NCBI GenBank assembly: GCA_035293045.1
Contig: DATDOY010000132.1
Coordinates: forward strand, 1-27,923
Direction: 5' to 3'
From: DATDOY01 sp035293045
GTDB taxonomy: Bacteria; Actinomycetota; Acidimicrobiia; IMCC26256; JACPCJ01
DNA length: 27,923 bases
Shown here: positions 7,126 through 13,814 of the stretch, piece after piece
Numbering within the stretch: position 1 is the first letter of the stretch
How the letters are laid out: every line of letters begins with the position of its first letter
Notes under the pieces: model-generated
The model's database searches: none
Told to the model about the DNA's origin: nothing
What the model saw: only the letters and a program-made list of their open reading frames with translations
Made by a program: the position numbers and the translations under genes

Positions 7126-7989
7126 TCAGGTCCGGGCGAGCCCGAGGTTGGCGTAGATCTCGCGCGTCGCCGGCGAGCGGTTGAGCGTGTAGAAGTGGAG
7201 CCCGGGCACGCCGTTGGCGAGCAAGTCCTCGCACATCGTGGTCGACACCTCGACGCCGATGCGCTCGACCGCAGCGGGATCGTCTTCGACCGCCATGATG
7301 CGCTCGGCGAGCGCGGCGGGGAACTGCGCCCCCGACATCTCGGCCATGCGCTGGATCGATCGGGCGTTGGTGACGGGCATGATCCCGGGGACGATCGGCT
7401 TGTCGACGCCGAGCGCGGCGACGTCGTCGACGAGGCGGTAGTAGTCGTCGTTGTCGAAGAAGAACTGCGTGATGGCGAAGTCGGCCCCGCGAAGCTTCTC
7501 GGCGGTCCAGTGGCGGTCGCTGTCGAGGTCGGGCGACTTGGGGTGACCTTCGGGATGAGCGGCGACACCGACCGAGAAATCACCGATGTCGCGCACCAGC
7601 GCCACGAGATCGGTGGCGTGCGCGAGCTCCGTCGGGGGTGGGTCGTCCCAGTCGCGGGGCGGGTCCCCGCCGAGGGCGAGGATGTTCTCGATCCCCGCCT
7701 CGCGATACCGGGTGACGACGTCGGCGAGGTCGGCACGCGAGTGGGCGGCGCAGGTGAGGTGGGCCATGGCCGTCATGGTGGTGTCGTTGTTGATGTGGAC
7801 GACGATGTCGTGGGTGCGCTCGCGGGTCGTGCCCCCGGCGCCGTAGGTCACCGAGACGAACGACGGCCCGAGCGACTCGAGCTCGATGAGGGTCTGCTCG
7901 AGTTGGACGACCGCCTGGTCGGTCTTGGGCGGGAAGAACTCGAACGAGAAGGTGCGTCCGGACGCCAGCAGGTCTGCGATCTTCGCCAT
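7126..7989 (-). CDS. metF: 5,10-methylenetetrahydrofolate reductase
   Basis: It reduces 5,10-methylene-THF to 5-methyl-THF, the methyl donor for methionine synthesis, and binds FAD in a TIM barrel. The 287-residue length fits bacterial MetF. Visible motifs are FSFEFFPPKT (14-23, with the catalytic Glu), FVSVTYGAGGTT (44-55), the LALGGDPP loop near 103, FDNDDYYRLV and PGIMPVTNARS. The start is ATG 7989; a -10-like TACCTT ends 11 nt upstream, so the leader would be very short or absent. It diverges from the MhuD-like gene, and the two putative promoters lie within 30 nt of each other. Confidence 0.95.
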   Translation of the reverse strand: MAKIADLLASGRTFSFEFFPPKTDQAVVQLEQTLIELESLGPSFVSVTYGAGGTTRERTHDIVVHINNDTTMTAMAHLTCAAHSRADLADVVTRYREAGIENILALGGDPPRDWDDPPPTELAHATDLVALVRDIGDFSVGVAAHPEGHPKSPDLDSDRHWTAEKLRGADFAITQFFFDNDDYYRLVDDVAALGVDKPIVPGIMPVTNARSIQRMAEMSGAQFPAALAERIMAVEDDPAAVERIGVEVSTTMCEDLLANGVPGLHFYTLNRSPATREIYANLGLART

Positions 7990-8000
7990 GTGAGAGCGTG

Positions 8001-8006
8001 AAGGTA
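8001..8006 (-). promoter_or_regulatory. Putative -10 element (TACCTT) of metF
   Basis: On the minus strand TACCTT ends 11 nt before the metF ATG, giving a transcript with almost no 5' leader. No clear -35 is seen. It lies back to back with the divergent TAGCCT element. Confidence 0.4.
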
Positions 8007-8021
8007 GCGCAAGGCCGTGTC

Positions 8022-8027
8022 TAGCCT
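8022..8027 (+). promoter_or_regulatory. Putative -10 element (TAGCCT) of MhuD-like operon
   Basis: TAGCCT lies 30 nt before the ATG at 8058, with an AAGGA ribosome-binding site at 8043-8047 between them. The spacing suits a leadered transcript. The -35 is not evident and would overlap the metF promoter. Confidence 0.4.
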
Positions 8028-8057
8028 CTGACCTTTCCGACCAAGGACCGACAAACC

Positions 8058-8366
8058 ATGAGCGTCGTTGTGATCAATGCCATCACCGTGCCCGAAGACC
8101 GGGTCGAGCAGTTCGAGCAGCGGTTCGCCGCCCGGGCCGGCGAGGTGAGCGGGATGCCGGGCTTCGAGGCCTTCGAGCTCATGAAGCCCACCGATGGGCG
8201 GGACGTCTTCCTGGTCTACACGCGCTGGGAGTCGGCCGAGGCGTTCCAGAACTGGATGAGCAGCCCCGCCTTCCAGCACGGGCACCGCCAGCATGAAACG
8301 GGCGGCCCGGTGGGAACCGGCAGCGAGGTTTGGATGTTCGACGTGATCCAGCACGAGGAGGCGTAG
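8058..8366 (+). CDS. MhuD-like antibiotic-biosynthesis-monooxygenase (ABM) fold protein, possible heme-degrading enzyme
   Basis: A 102-residue ABM-domain protein, a dimeric ferredoxin-like barrel. Compared from memory with mycobacterial heme-degrading MhuD, it keeps the opening VVxINAI (N7), the RFAxRA helix, PGF at 34-36, and WES with EAFQxW, which places W66 at the catalytic MhuD position. MhuD binds heme iron through His75. Here the segment is two residues shorter and reads AFQHGHR, so H74 or H76 could be the ligand, but this is not certain. The likely role is oxidative heme breakdown for iron, though ABM quinol monooxygenases share the fold. The gene has AAGGA 10 nt upstream and ends 4 nt before the thioesterase start. 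Confidence 0.8.
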   Translation: MSVVVINAITVPEDRVEQFEQRFAARAGEVSGMPGFEAFELMKPTDGRDVFLVYTRWESAEAFQNWMSSPAFQHGHRQHETGGPVGTGSEVWMFDVIQHEEA

Positions 8367-8370
8367 CGCG

Positions 8371-8802
8371 ATGGCGCTCACCGAGGAGCAGCAACAGCAA
8401 AGCCGTCAGGCGGTCCAGGGATTCATGTTCAAGACGCCCTACATCGAGGGCATGGGGATGGTCGCCGAGCAGTGGAACGAGGAGGGCGTGCGCATCCGCC
8501 TTCCGTTCGACAAGAAGCTCTCCAACGACGGACGCGTGTTCCACGGCGGCGCCATCGCCTCGCTGATGGACACGGCCGGCGCCGCCGCCGTGTGGGCGGG
8601 TCACGACTTCGACAAGGGCGCCAAGGCGGCCACCGTGAACATGGCGATCAACTACCTCGGCGCGGCCTACGAGGCCGACCTCATCGCCGACGCCGTGTGT
8701 GTGAAGCGGGGCAAGGAACTGGCGTTCTCGGAGATCCGCATCACCGACCCCGAGGGGAAGCCCGTGGCCACCGGCACCCTCGTCTACCGCATCGTTCCCT
8801 GA
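8371..8802 (+). CDS. PaaI family hotdog thioesterase
   Basis: A 143-residue hotdog-fold acyl-CoA thioesterase of the PaaI type. The diagnostic stretch is NDGRVFHGGAIASLMDTAGAAA near residues 51-72, shown by its FHGG and LMDTAG parts. VNMAINYLGAA then forms the next strand and SEIRITDPEGKPVATGTLVY the C-terminal sheet. The family releases CoA from aromatic or short acyl thioesters; the substrate is unknown. The ATG at 8371 is preceded by GAGGAGG. It is the second gene of a compact run (MhuD-like, thioesterase, 4-TM, ddl) and its stop overlaps the ribosome-binding site of the 4-TM gene. Confidence 0.88.
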   Translation: MALTEEQQQQSRQAVQGFMFKTPYIEGMGMVAEQWNEEGVRIRLPFDKKLSNDGRVFHGGAIASLMDTAGAAAVWAGHDFDKGAKAATVNMAINYLGAAYEADLIADAVCVKRGKELAFSEIRITDPEGKPVATGTLVYRIVP

Positions 8803-8811
8803 GGCATCCCC

Positions 8812-9180
8812 ATCGACACCGACACGCTTCTGTCGATTCACCGCGTCTTCGCGTGGATCACCATTGTCGGCAACGGTGTTGCCGGCACGTACGCCCTCCT
8901 CGCGTGGCGCGTGCCGGTGCTCCGCGGTCGCGTGGCGTGGGCGCTGGCGATCGCGGCCGAGACGGCGCTCATGATCCAGGTGACGATCGGCGTCGTCCTG
9001 GTGAGCGACGACGCCGTTGTCGCGCCCCGCTTCCACATGTTCTACGGCTTCGTCGGCTTCATCACTGTCGGGCTCGCATACTCCTACCGAACGTCGATGC
9101 GCGGACGGCTCGAGATGTTCTACGGCTTCGTCGGCCTCTTCCTCATGGGCGTGGGGATCCGCGCCATGCTGCAGGTATGA
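8812..9180 (+). CDS. 4-TM membrane protein with apparent ATC start
   Basis: I do not recognise this protein by name. The reading frame from 8803 to the TGA at 9178-9180 encodes four hydrophobic helices: IHRVFAWITIVGNGVAGTYAL, WALAIAAETALMIQVTIG, FHMFYGFVGFITVGLAYSY and MFYGFVGLFLMGVGI. Helices 3 and 4 each contain MFYGFVG, so they look like an internal duplication. The first ordinary start codon in frame is a GTG at 8911, which would delete helix 1. TGAGG at 8800-8804 lies 7 nt before ATC 8812 (Ile-Asp-Thr-Asp-Thr-Leu-Leu), so I infer initiation at ATC, or a G-to-C error in an ATG. Its stop overlaps the ddl ATG (ATGA). The predicted length is 122 residues. Confidence 0.65.
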   Translation: MDTDTLLSIHRVFAWITIVGNGVAGTYALLAWRVPVLRGRVAWALAIAAETALMIQVTIGVVLVSDDAVVAPRFHMFYGFVGFITVGLAYSYRTSMRGRLEMFYGFVGLFLMGVGIRAMLQV

Positions 9181-10304
9181 CCCGAACTCGCGTCCTCCTG
9201 CTCTTCGGCGGCCGCTCAGCAGAGCACGACGTGTCCCGAGTCAGCGCCGTCGCGGTCGCCCGGGCCCTCGACCCGGAGCGCTACGACGTCGTGCCCGTCG
9301 GCATCACCAAGGAGGGCCGCTGGCTGCTCGCCGAGGAAGCCCGCGCCGCGATCGAGCAGGGTCCCGACGCGCTCCCCACAGCCTTCGAAGTGGGCGGTCC
9401 GCTCGTGGCCGAACTGCCCGATCCGGGTCGGCCCGAGCTTGTGTCGCTCGACGCCGCCGGCGACGTGCTCCCTGGGGGGTTCGCCTTCGACGTGGTCATC
9501 CCCATGTTGCACGGACCCTACGGAGAAGACGGCACCGTGCAGGGTCTCCTCGAACTCGCCGGCGTGCCGTACGTCGGCTCGGGCGTCGTCGGGTCGGCCG
9601 TGGGCATGGACAAGGTGATGATGAAGCGGGCCTTCGCCGCGGCCGGACTCCCCGTCGCCAACTGGCTCGCGGCGCGCGAATGGGATGCCGACGCCGCCTT
9701 CCTGGACGAGGTCGAGGCGAACCTCGGGTTCCCGTGTTTCGTGAAGCCCGCCAACATGGGATCGTCGGTCGGCGTGTCGAAGGCGCTGGATCGCCCCACG
9801 CTCGAGGCGGCCGTCGCCACCGCCTTGGTCTACGACGAGTGGGTCGTGGTCGAAGAGGCCGTCGCCGGACGGGAGATCGAGGTGGCGGTGCTCGGTGATC
9901 GGCCGCCCGAGGCGTCCCTGCCGGGCGAGGTCGTCCCCGGCGACGAGTTCTACAGCTACGCCGACAAATACGAGGGTGACGCCGCCCAGCTCCTCATCCC
10001 GGCTCCGCTGGGTGACGCCGAGACGGCGGCCGTGCGGCGCATGGCCGTCGACGCCTTCCTCTCGTGCCGCTGCGAAGCCATGGCGCGGGTCGACTTCTTC
10101 TACGAGGAAGGGGGGCGCGGGTTCCTGGTGAACGAGGTGAACACCCTTCCCGGGTTCACGCCGATCTCGATGTACCCGATGTTGTGGGAGGCGTCGGGCG
10201 TGCCCTACCCCGCCCTCATGGACCGCCTCGTGGCCCTCGCCGTGGAACGTCACGAGCGCCGCGCCCGGCGGGCGGGGCGCCAGCGCGGGCTTCCGGACGC
10301 TTAG
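9177..10304 (+). CDS. ddl: D-alanine--D-alanine ligase
   Basis: An ATP-grasp ligase that joins two D-Ala residues for the peptidoglycan pentapeptide. The 375-residue product has the N-terminal motif LLFGGRSAEHDVS (8-20), PMLHGPYGEDGTVQG with the substrate-activating region, the FVKPANMGSSVGVSK phosphate-binding loop, and the C-terminal ARVDFF with NEVNTLPGFTPISMYP, which provides Mg and D-Ala2 contacts. The start is ATG 9177, overlapping the stop of the 4-TM gene; no strong ribosome-binding site is present, so translation probably depends on coupling. The frame stays open about 700 nt further upstream, but that part is out of frame with two real genes. It ends with a basic tail (ERRARRAGRQ) and converges with the RAM gene 15 nt on. 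Confidence 0.96.
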   Translation: MTRTRVLLLFGGRSAEHDVSRVSAVAVARALDPERYDVVPVGITKEGRWLLAEEARAAIEQGPDALPTAFEVGGPLVAELPDPGRPELVSLDAAGDVLPGGFAFDVVIPMLHGPYGEDGTVQGLLELAGVPYVGSGVVGSAVGMDKVMMKRAFAAAGLPVANWLAAREWDADAAFLDEVEANLGFPCFVKPANMGSSVGVSKALDRPTLEAAVATALVYDEWVVVEEAVAGREIEVAVLGDRPPEASLPGEVVPGDEFYSYADKYEGDAAQLLIPAPLGDAETAAVRRMAVDAFLSCRCEAMARVDFFYEEGGRGFLVNEVNTLPGFTPISMYPMLWEASGVPYPALMDRLVALAVERHERRARRAGRQRGLPDA

Positions 10305-10319
10305 GGACTGCGCCGATCG

Positions 10320-10556
10320 TTAGAGGTTCACCACCGGGCAGGTGAGGGTGCGCGTGATGCCCTCGACGAGTTGGACTTGGGAGACGACCATCTTGCCGAG
10401 GTCGTCGATGGTCGGTGCTTCGGCCTTGGCGATGACGTCGTACGGGCCGGTGACGTCCTCGGCCGACACGACGCCCTCGATGGCGTTGACCTCGGTGGCG
10501 ACCTTGGCGGCCTTCCCGACCTCACACTGGATGAGCAGGTACGCGTTCACACTCAA
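10320..10556 (-). CDS. Stand-alone Lrp/AsnC RAM (ligand-binding) domain
   Basis: A 78-residue protein made only of the RAM/ASNC_trans_reg domain: VNAYLLIQCEVGK opening strand, helix, EGVVSAEDVTGPYDVIAKAEA (the VTGPYDV turn is diagnostic), then a helix and a closing strand. It has no helix-turn-helix, so it cannot bind DNA alone. The family assembles as rings that bind amino acids and may modulate full-length Lrp proteins. The TTG start at 10556 has a GGGAGG site 5 nt upstream and a TACGAT -10 candidate further up. From memory, a small Lrp-like gene sits between ddl and thiL in other actinobacteria, consistent with the position here. Confidence 0.85.
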   Translation of the reverse strand: MSVNAYLLIQCEVGKAAKVATEVNAIEGVVSAEDVTGPYDVIAKAEAPTIDDLGKMVVSQVQLVEGITRTLTCPVVNL

Positions 10557-10591
10557 GATTGCCTCCCAGGGGCGATGACCAAGCGGGCGGC

Positions 10592-10597
10592 ATCGTA
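10592..10597 (-). promoter_or_regulatory. Putative -10 element (TACGAT) of RAM gene
   Basis: On the minus strand TACGAT lies 35 nt before the TTG start at 10556, in the gap after the DUF1330-like gene. The GGGAGG ribosome-binding site lies between them. Confidence 0.4.
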
Positions 10598-10631
10598 TCG
10601 GAGCGCCGCCGTCGATGGGGCGGTCCCTCGG

Positions 10632-11012
10632 TCAGTCGTGATCGAGGGCATCCACGACGGGGAAACACGCGTAGATCTCGTTGCTGACCATCGCCGTCAT
10701 GCGGAACTGCTCGAGGGCGGCGAAGGCGCCGGACTGGATCTGCCCGAGGAACGCCTCGCGGCTGGGGTACTCGACGATGGAGATGACGTCCCACCGCCGC
10801 TCGGTGCTCCCGACGACCGGCCAGCCACCGGTGGCGGCCCACACGACCTTGCCGCCGACCTCGGCGAGGCTGGCCATGGCGCCGCCGAGCCACTCGGAAT
10901 AGGACCCGTCGGAGTCGTGGTACCGGTACATGAGGACGAGCGCGAGCTTTCCCTCGACCTCCCAGGAGGCAATGTCCGCAATGACCTCGATGTTGGGTTC
11001 CAGCTCGCTCAC
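10632..11012 (-). CDS. DUF1330-like dimeric alpha+beta barrel protein
   Basis: A small protein of 126 residues from GTG 11012, or 133 from GTG 11033. The stretch WDVISIVEYPSREAFLGQIQS followed by FRMTAMVSNEIYACFP resembles DUF1330 and related ferredoxin-like barrel proteins, whose members have no settled activity. An additional N-terminal part (LALVLMYRYHDSDG, AMASLAEVGGKVVWAA) forms the first half of the barrel. I prefer 11012 because GGAGG lies 4 nt upstream of it. At 11033 the GGAGG touches the start codon and is part of a hairpin at 11032-11047. It follows the PEP carboxykinase on the same strand and may be co-transcribed with it. Confidence 0.65.
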   Translation of the reverse strand: MSELEPNIEVIADIASWEVEGKLALVLMYRYHDSDGSYSEWLGGAMASLAEVGGKVVWAATGGWPVVGSTERRWDVISIVEYPSREAFLGQIQSGAFAALEQFRMTAMVSNEIYACFPVVDALDHD

Positions 11013-11031
11013 GAGCCCTCCGAGCTGGGCC

Positions 11032-11047
11032 ACCCTCCGTGGAGGGT
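11032..11047 (-). terminator. GC hairpin after PEP carboxykinase gene
   Basis: ACCCTCC-GT-GGAGGGT is a near-palindrome with 7-nt arms, starting 8 nt past the pckA stop. It has no T-run. It can hide the upstream GGAGG, so it may limit translation of the next gene rather than end transcription. Confidence 0.35.
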
Positions 11048-11054
11048 CGGCGCG

Positions 11055-12602
11055 TTACGAGATTGCCTTGACGATGCGGTCGTCAAGGTCGGGGTATTGC
11101 TCGAGGAACTCGGCGCGCTCGGCCTTCAGCCGAGCGACCCACTGCTCGTACTCCTCGCCTCGACCCTGCGCAGCGTACAGCTCCGCAGGCCGGAGGAGAC
11201 CGCCGTCCTCACCCGGAAACTCAGGAACGGCCTCAGCGATCTCGTACCCGAAGTCGGGGTCTTCCGTCCACGAGATGGTGTCTTCGGCAATGGCCTTCAC
11301 GACGGCGGAGCTGTGCGGGATCTTGACCTTCTGCGAGCGTTCGTCGGCGTCGGTGCCACCGACCCGGCCGGTGTTGAGGAGATACACCGGGATCGGGTGC
11401 TCCTCGAGCAACTCGAGCAGGCGGTTGCCCTGGAAGTCGTGCGCCCGCGGGAAGAAGGGGTTGGTGCCCGGCACCCGCAGGAACTTCCCGGCCTCTGCGG
11501 CGCCGCCCGCCGAGGTGCCGGTCGTCTCACCGAGCATGAAGTACGCGGCAGCCTGCTCGGGCCGAAGGCGGGCGACCGCAGGGATGATGTTCTCGTTGCG
11601 GTTGAGGATGAGCAGGAAGTCGACGGGCTTCAGGTTGGAGGGGTCGTAGCACTCGATGAGGCTGAACTCGAAGGTGGCACGACCGTTCTGGGTGTAGGAC
11701 TCGTCGAAGAAGTCGACGGCGCCGTTCTTCTGGCTCACGTTCTCGAGGTAGGCCTCGGGCGTCGTGACGGCCTGGTAGATCGTCGGCTCGAACTTCGGGT
11801 CGAGCCCGAAGGTCTTGGCGAAGCAACCGTTTTCGGTGGTGTAGACGTGCCCGCCTGGCATGAGGGCGATGAAGTCGTCCTGCACGGGGAGCGAGCCGTT
11901 CTGGCGGGTGAACGTGGTGGTCGTCTTGCCCGTGCCCGACAGCCCCACGATCAGGCCGACTTTCTCGCCGTCGGCGGTGGGGATGACCTTGCATCCGGCG
12001 TGCATCGGGAGGCCGCCGCGCTGGAACACGATCTCGTTCCACATGCGCAGACCGCCCTTCTTCGACTCGCCGAAGTAGTCGGAGTTGAAGACTCTCGTGA
12101 CGCCGTTCTTGACGTCGACGGCGATGAGGCGACTGTCGGGGTAATCGGCCATCGGGAGGCGCGGCGTGTAGATGACCGTCGTGTCGGCCTCGTCGTGTGA
12201 GACCTGGCCCCCTTCGTAGTAGAGCTGACGCTGCATGCCGGCGATGTTGGCGTGGGCGCGCTCGATGACGAGCCGGGCGCGGGTACGAAACTCGGGGTTG
12301 GATCCGATGTATCCGTCGACCGACACCATGTCCTGGCCGGCGATGTAGTCGTCCTGGAGGGCGGCGACGCGATCGAACTCCTCACGGGTGATGGTCTTCA
12401 GACCTCGGTAGAGCGTGTCCGACTCTTCGGGCGAGTCGGCAACCAGATAGGTCGATGCGGAGGAGCGGGACACGACCTCGGTCTGGACGTTGTAGTTGCC
12501 GAAATCGGTGAGGCGCGCCGTCGCCATCTCCCCGGTCATTTCCTTCAGCTGGTCTGCCGACGGGTTCGTGGCCAGCGACTTGGCCTTGATCTCAACGCTC
12601 AC
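11055..12602 (-). CDS. pckA: Phosphoenolpyruvate carboxykinase (ATP type)
   Basis: It converts oxaloacetate plus ATP to PEP, CO2 and ADP, the entry step of gluconeogenesis. The 515-residue product has the kinase-1a loop GLSGTGKTTTT (220-230, K226), the lysine pair in YFGESKKGG (K181/K182), PMHAGC with H201, the DD pair at 242-243, ENGCFAKTFGLD, PAVARLRPEQ and YLLNTGRVGG. Compared with E. coli PckA from memory, the substrate and nucleotide residues match, except that EHGW after the DD pair is replaced by FIAL and the GRSPKDK loop reads SRSSAST. Translation starts at GTG 12602 with AAAGGAG about 6 nt upstream. Mycobacteria use the unrelated GTP form, so this is a lineage clue. The gene is likely regulated from its own promoter. 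Confidence 0.93.
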   Translation of the reverse strand: MSVEIKAKSLATNPSADQLKEMTGEMATARLTDFGNYNVQTEVVSRSSASTYLVADSPEESDTLYRGLKTITREEFDRVAALQDDYIAGQDMVSVDGYIGSNPEFRTRARLVIERAHANIAGMQRQLYYEGGQVSHDEADTTVIYTPRLPMADYPDSRLIAVDVKNGVTRVFNSDYFGESKKGGLRMWNEIVFQRGGLPMHAGCKVIPTADGEKVGLIVGLSGTGKTTTTFTRQNGSLPVQDDFIALMPGGHVYTTENGCFAKTFGLDPKFEPTIYQAVTTPEAYLENVSQKNGAVDFFDESYTQNGRATFEFSLIECYDPSNLKPVDFLLILNRNENIIPAVARLRPEQAAAYFMLGETTGTSAGGAAEAGKFLRVPGTNPFFPRAHDFQGNRLLELLEEHPIPVYLLNTGRVGGTDADERSQKVKIPHSSAVVKAIAEDTISWTEDPDFGYEIAEAVPEFPGEDGGLLRPAELYAAQGRGEEYEQWVARLKAERAEFLEQYPDLDDRIVKAIS

Positions 12603-12659
12603 GCCCGGCTCCTTTGCCCGATTCCAATGGCATGACTGTCGCCCGAAAAGAGTGCCGTG

Positions 12660-12665
12660 AGTGTA
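12660..12665 (-). promoter_or_regulatory. Putative -10 element (TACACT) of pckA
   Basis: On the minus strand TACACT lies 57 nt before the GTG start at 12602, in the 122-nt gap between pckA and the VTT gene. A TTTGGA-like hexamer upstream is about 21 nt away, which is longer than ideal. The leader would be about 50 nt. Confidence 0.4.
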
Positions 12666-12724
12666 CGGGTACCACTATCTGCTGGGTCCAAACGCAGCGC
12701 CAGGGGCCGCCACGAGGAGATCCG

Positions 12725-13510
12725 CTAACCCTCGGGGCGTTCCTCGGCGGACTCGATCGCCCCCTCGAGTTCGTCGGCCAACTCCGCGGGGTTCTCGGTC
12801 GTCGGACCGCGGCGGCGCTCCGACCAGAACCACAGGGCGGTGAGGATGATCGACGCCGCCGTCGTCCACACGATGTAGCGATCGAAGAAGCGGCGGACAG
12901 CGTCGACGGGACTGCTCAACACGTCGCCGACCTCGCGCAGAAGGATCAAGCGGGCCACGGTGCCGAGGATGTTGGCGGCGAAGAAGACCCGCACCGACAT
13001 CCCCGACGCGCCGGCGAGGGTGCACAGGATGAGGTTGGGAGCGAGTGCCACGGCGACCCATCCGGCGCGGCGGAAGATGCTCTCGAACATGTCGAGGGTC
13101 GGCTTGAGGCTGGCGAAACGCTGCTCTACCCACCGCAGCCCGACGTCGCCGTAGCGACGCCCCAACAGATACGTGAACGGGTCGGTGAACAGCAGCCGGG
13201 CGAAGCCGACGAGGAAATACGGGAGGAAGTCGACGGACTGCGAGACCAGGATCAGGTTGCGGTTGCGCGCGTCGAGAGCGAGCAGCGCGAGCGGATGGCC
13301 CCCGTCCTTTTGGAGCAGCGTGGGGGTCAGGGCCGCGGCGACGTAGCCGGAGATGATGCCGAGCGAGACGGGGGTGAGCAGCAGGATGAGCTGACGCCGA
13401 CGCTTGCGGCGGGCGGCTTCGTCGAGGTCGGGGACGGGGTCGGGCCTCGAACCGGGCCTCGAATCGGGTGCCGAATCCGGCGGGCGATCCGGCGGGGGGT
13501 CGCCGGGCAC
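12725..13510 (-). CDS. VTT/DedA-like membrane protein
   Basis: A 261-residue polytopic membrane protein. The middle has the DedA/VTT pattern: a reentrant segment VDFLPYFLVGFARLLFTDPF, LLGRRYGDVGLRWVE, then FRRAGWVAVALAPNLILCTLAGASGMS, followed by another TM helix and a last helix near residue 220 (AASIILTALWFWSERRR). DedA proteins act as lipid flippases or transporters (established for several members), but the substrate here is unknown. The first 30 residues are a Pro/Asp/Arg repeat of the type PDSxPDSRPGSRPD, encoded by imperfect 12-nt DNA repeats near 13441-13490. Translation starts at GTG 13510, 6 nt after the cold-shock-like gene stop, without a ribosome-binding site, so it is probably coupled. 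Confidence 0.75.
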   Translation of the reverse strand: MPGDPPPDRPPDSAPDSRPGSRPDPVPDLDEAARRKRRRQLILLLTPVSLGIISGYVAAALTPTLLQKDGGHPLALLALDARNRNLILVSQSVDFLPYFLVGFARLLFTDPFTYLLGRRYGDVGLRWVEQRFASLKPTLDMFESIFRRAGWVAVALAPNLILCTLAGASGMSVRVFFAANILGTVARLILLREVGDVLSSPVDAVRRFFDRYIVWTTAASIILTALWFWSERRRGPTTENPAELADELEGAIESAEERPEG

Positions 13511-13516
13511 GAGGGG

Positions 13517-13738
13517 TCAGGCCTCGGGAAGGCCGAGGTCGGCTTCGGCGCCCGAGCGAACGTTCGTGGCGCGGCCTTCCGGATCGATCTCGAACACGAC
13601 GCGCTGGCCTTGCCGGAGCCAGCGGAAGATCGATCCCTCGAGGGCGCCGGGCGCGAGCGGGTATGTCGCTCGATCCGTGTCGGCGACGACGAGCCCCTCG
13701 CCGCTCCCCGGGTCGAACGTCTGCACCACACCCTGCAT
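13517..13738 (-). CDS. Small cold-shock-domain-like protein
   Basis: A 73-residue OB-fold protein. MQGVVQTFDPGSGEGLVV follows the pattern of the cold-shock domain opening (strand, then glycine-rich strand 2). GSIFRWLRQGQRVVFEIDPEGRATNVR matches the end of the domain, where the chain length and the Gly-Gln-Val spacing fit. The aromatic RNP1 motif (KGFGFI in CspA, from memory) reads GEGLVV here, so the normal single-strand nucleic-acid stacking surface is mostly lost. It may be a divergent CSD or a protein-binding OB fold. ATG 13738 is preceded by AGGAG 8 nt away. It is followed by the VTT gene in the same operon and is divergent from thiL. Confidence 0.75.
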   Translation of the reverse strand: MQGVVQTFDPGSGEGLVVADTDRATYPLAPGALEGSIFRWLRQGQRVVFEIDPEGRATNVRSGAEADLGLPEA

Positions 13739-13774
13739 ATCGTCGTCTCCTGATCGCGCTCGTTCGATACGCCG

Positions 13775-13780
13775 TACGCT
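13775..13780 (+). promoter_or_regulatory. Putative -10 element (TACGCT) of thiL
   Basis: TACGCT lies 34 nt before the proposed CTG start of thiL and is followed by GGGGGA, a ribosome-binding-like site 6 nt before that CTG. It shares the short gap with the divergent cold-shock-like gene. Confidence 0.4.
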
Positions 13781-13814
13781 CGCCGGCGACTGCGAGCCTA
13801 ACGGGGGATTCCCG

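Noticed and set aside
8472..9176. N-terminal extension of ddl into the upstream genes
   Set aside because: The frame is merely open; the thioesterase and 4-TM genes occupy it in other frames, and ddl family length starts at 9177.
13430..13500. Tandem repeat as a CRISPR or satellite
   Set aside because: Units of about 12 nt are imperfect, without spacers, and encode the Pro/Asp-rich N-terminus of the VTT protein.
13404..13814. ATG-initiated long form of thiL
   Set aside because: The added 137 codons are antisense to the VTT and cold-shock-like genes and carry no ThiL features.
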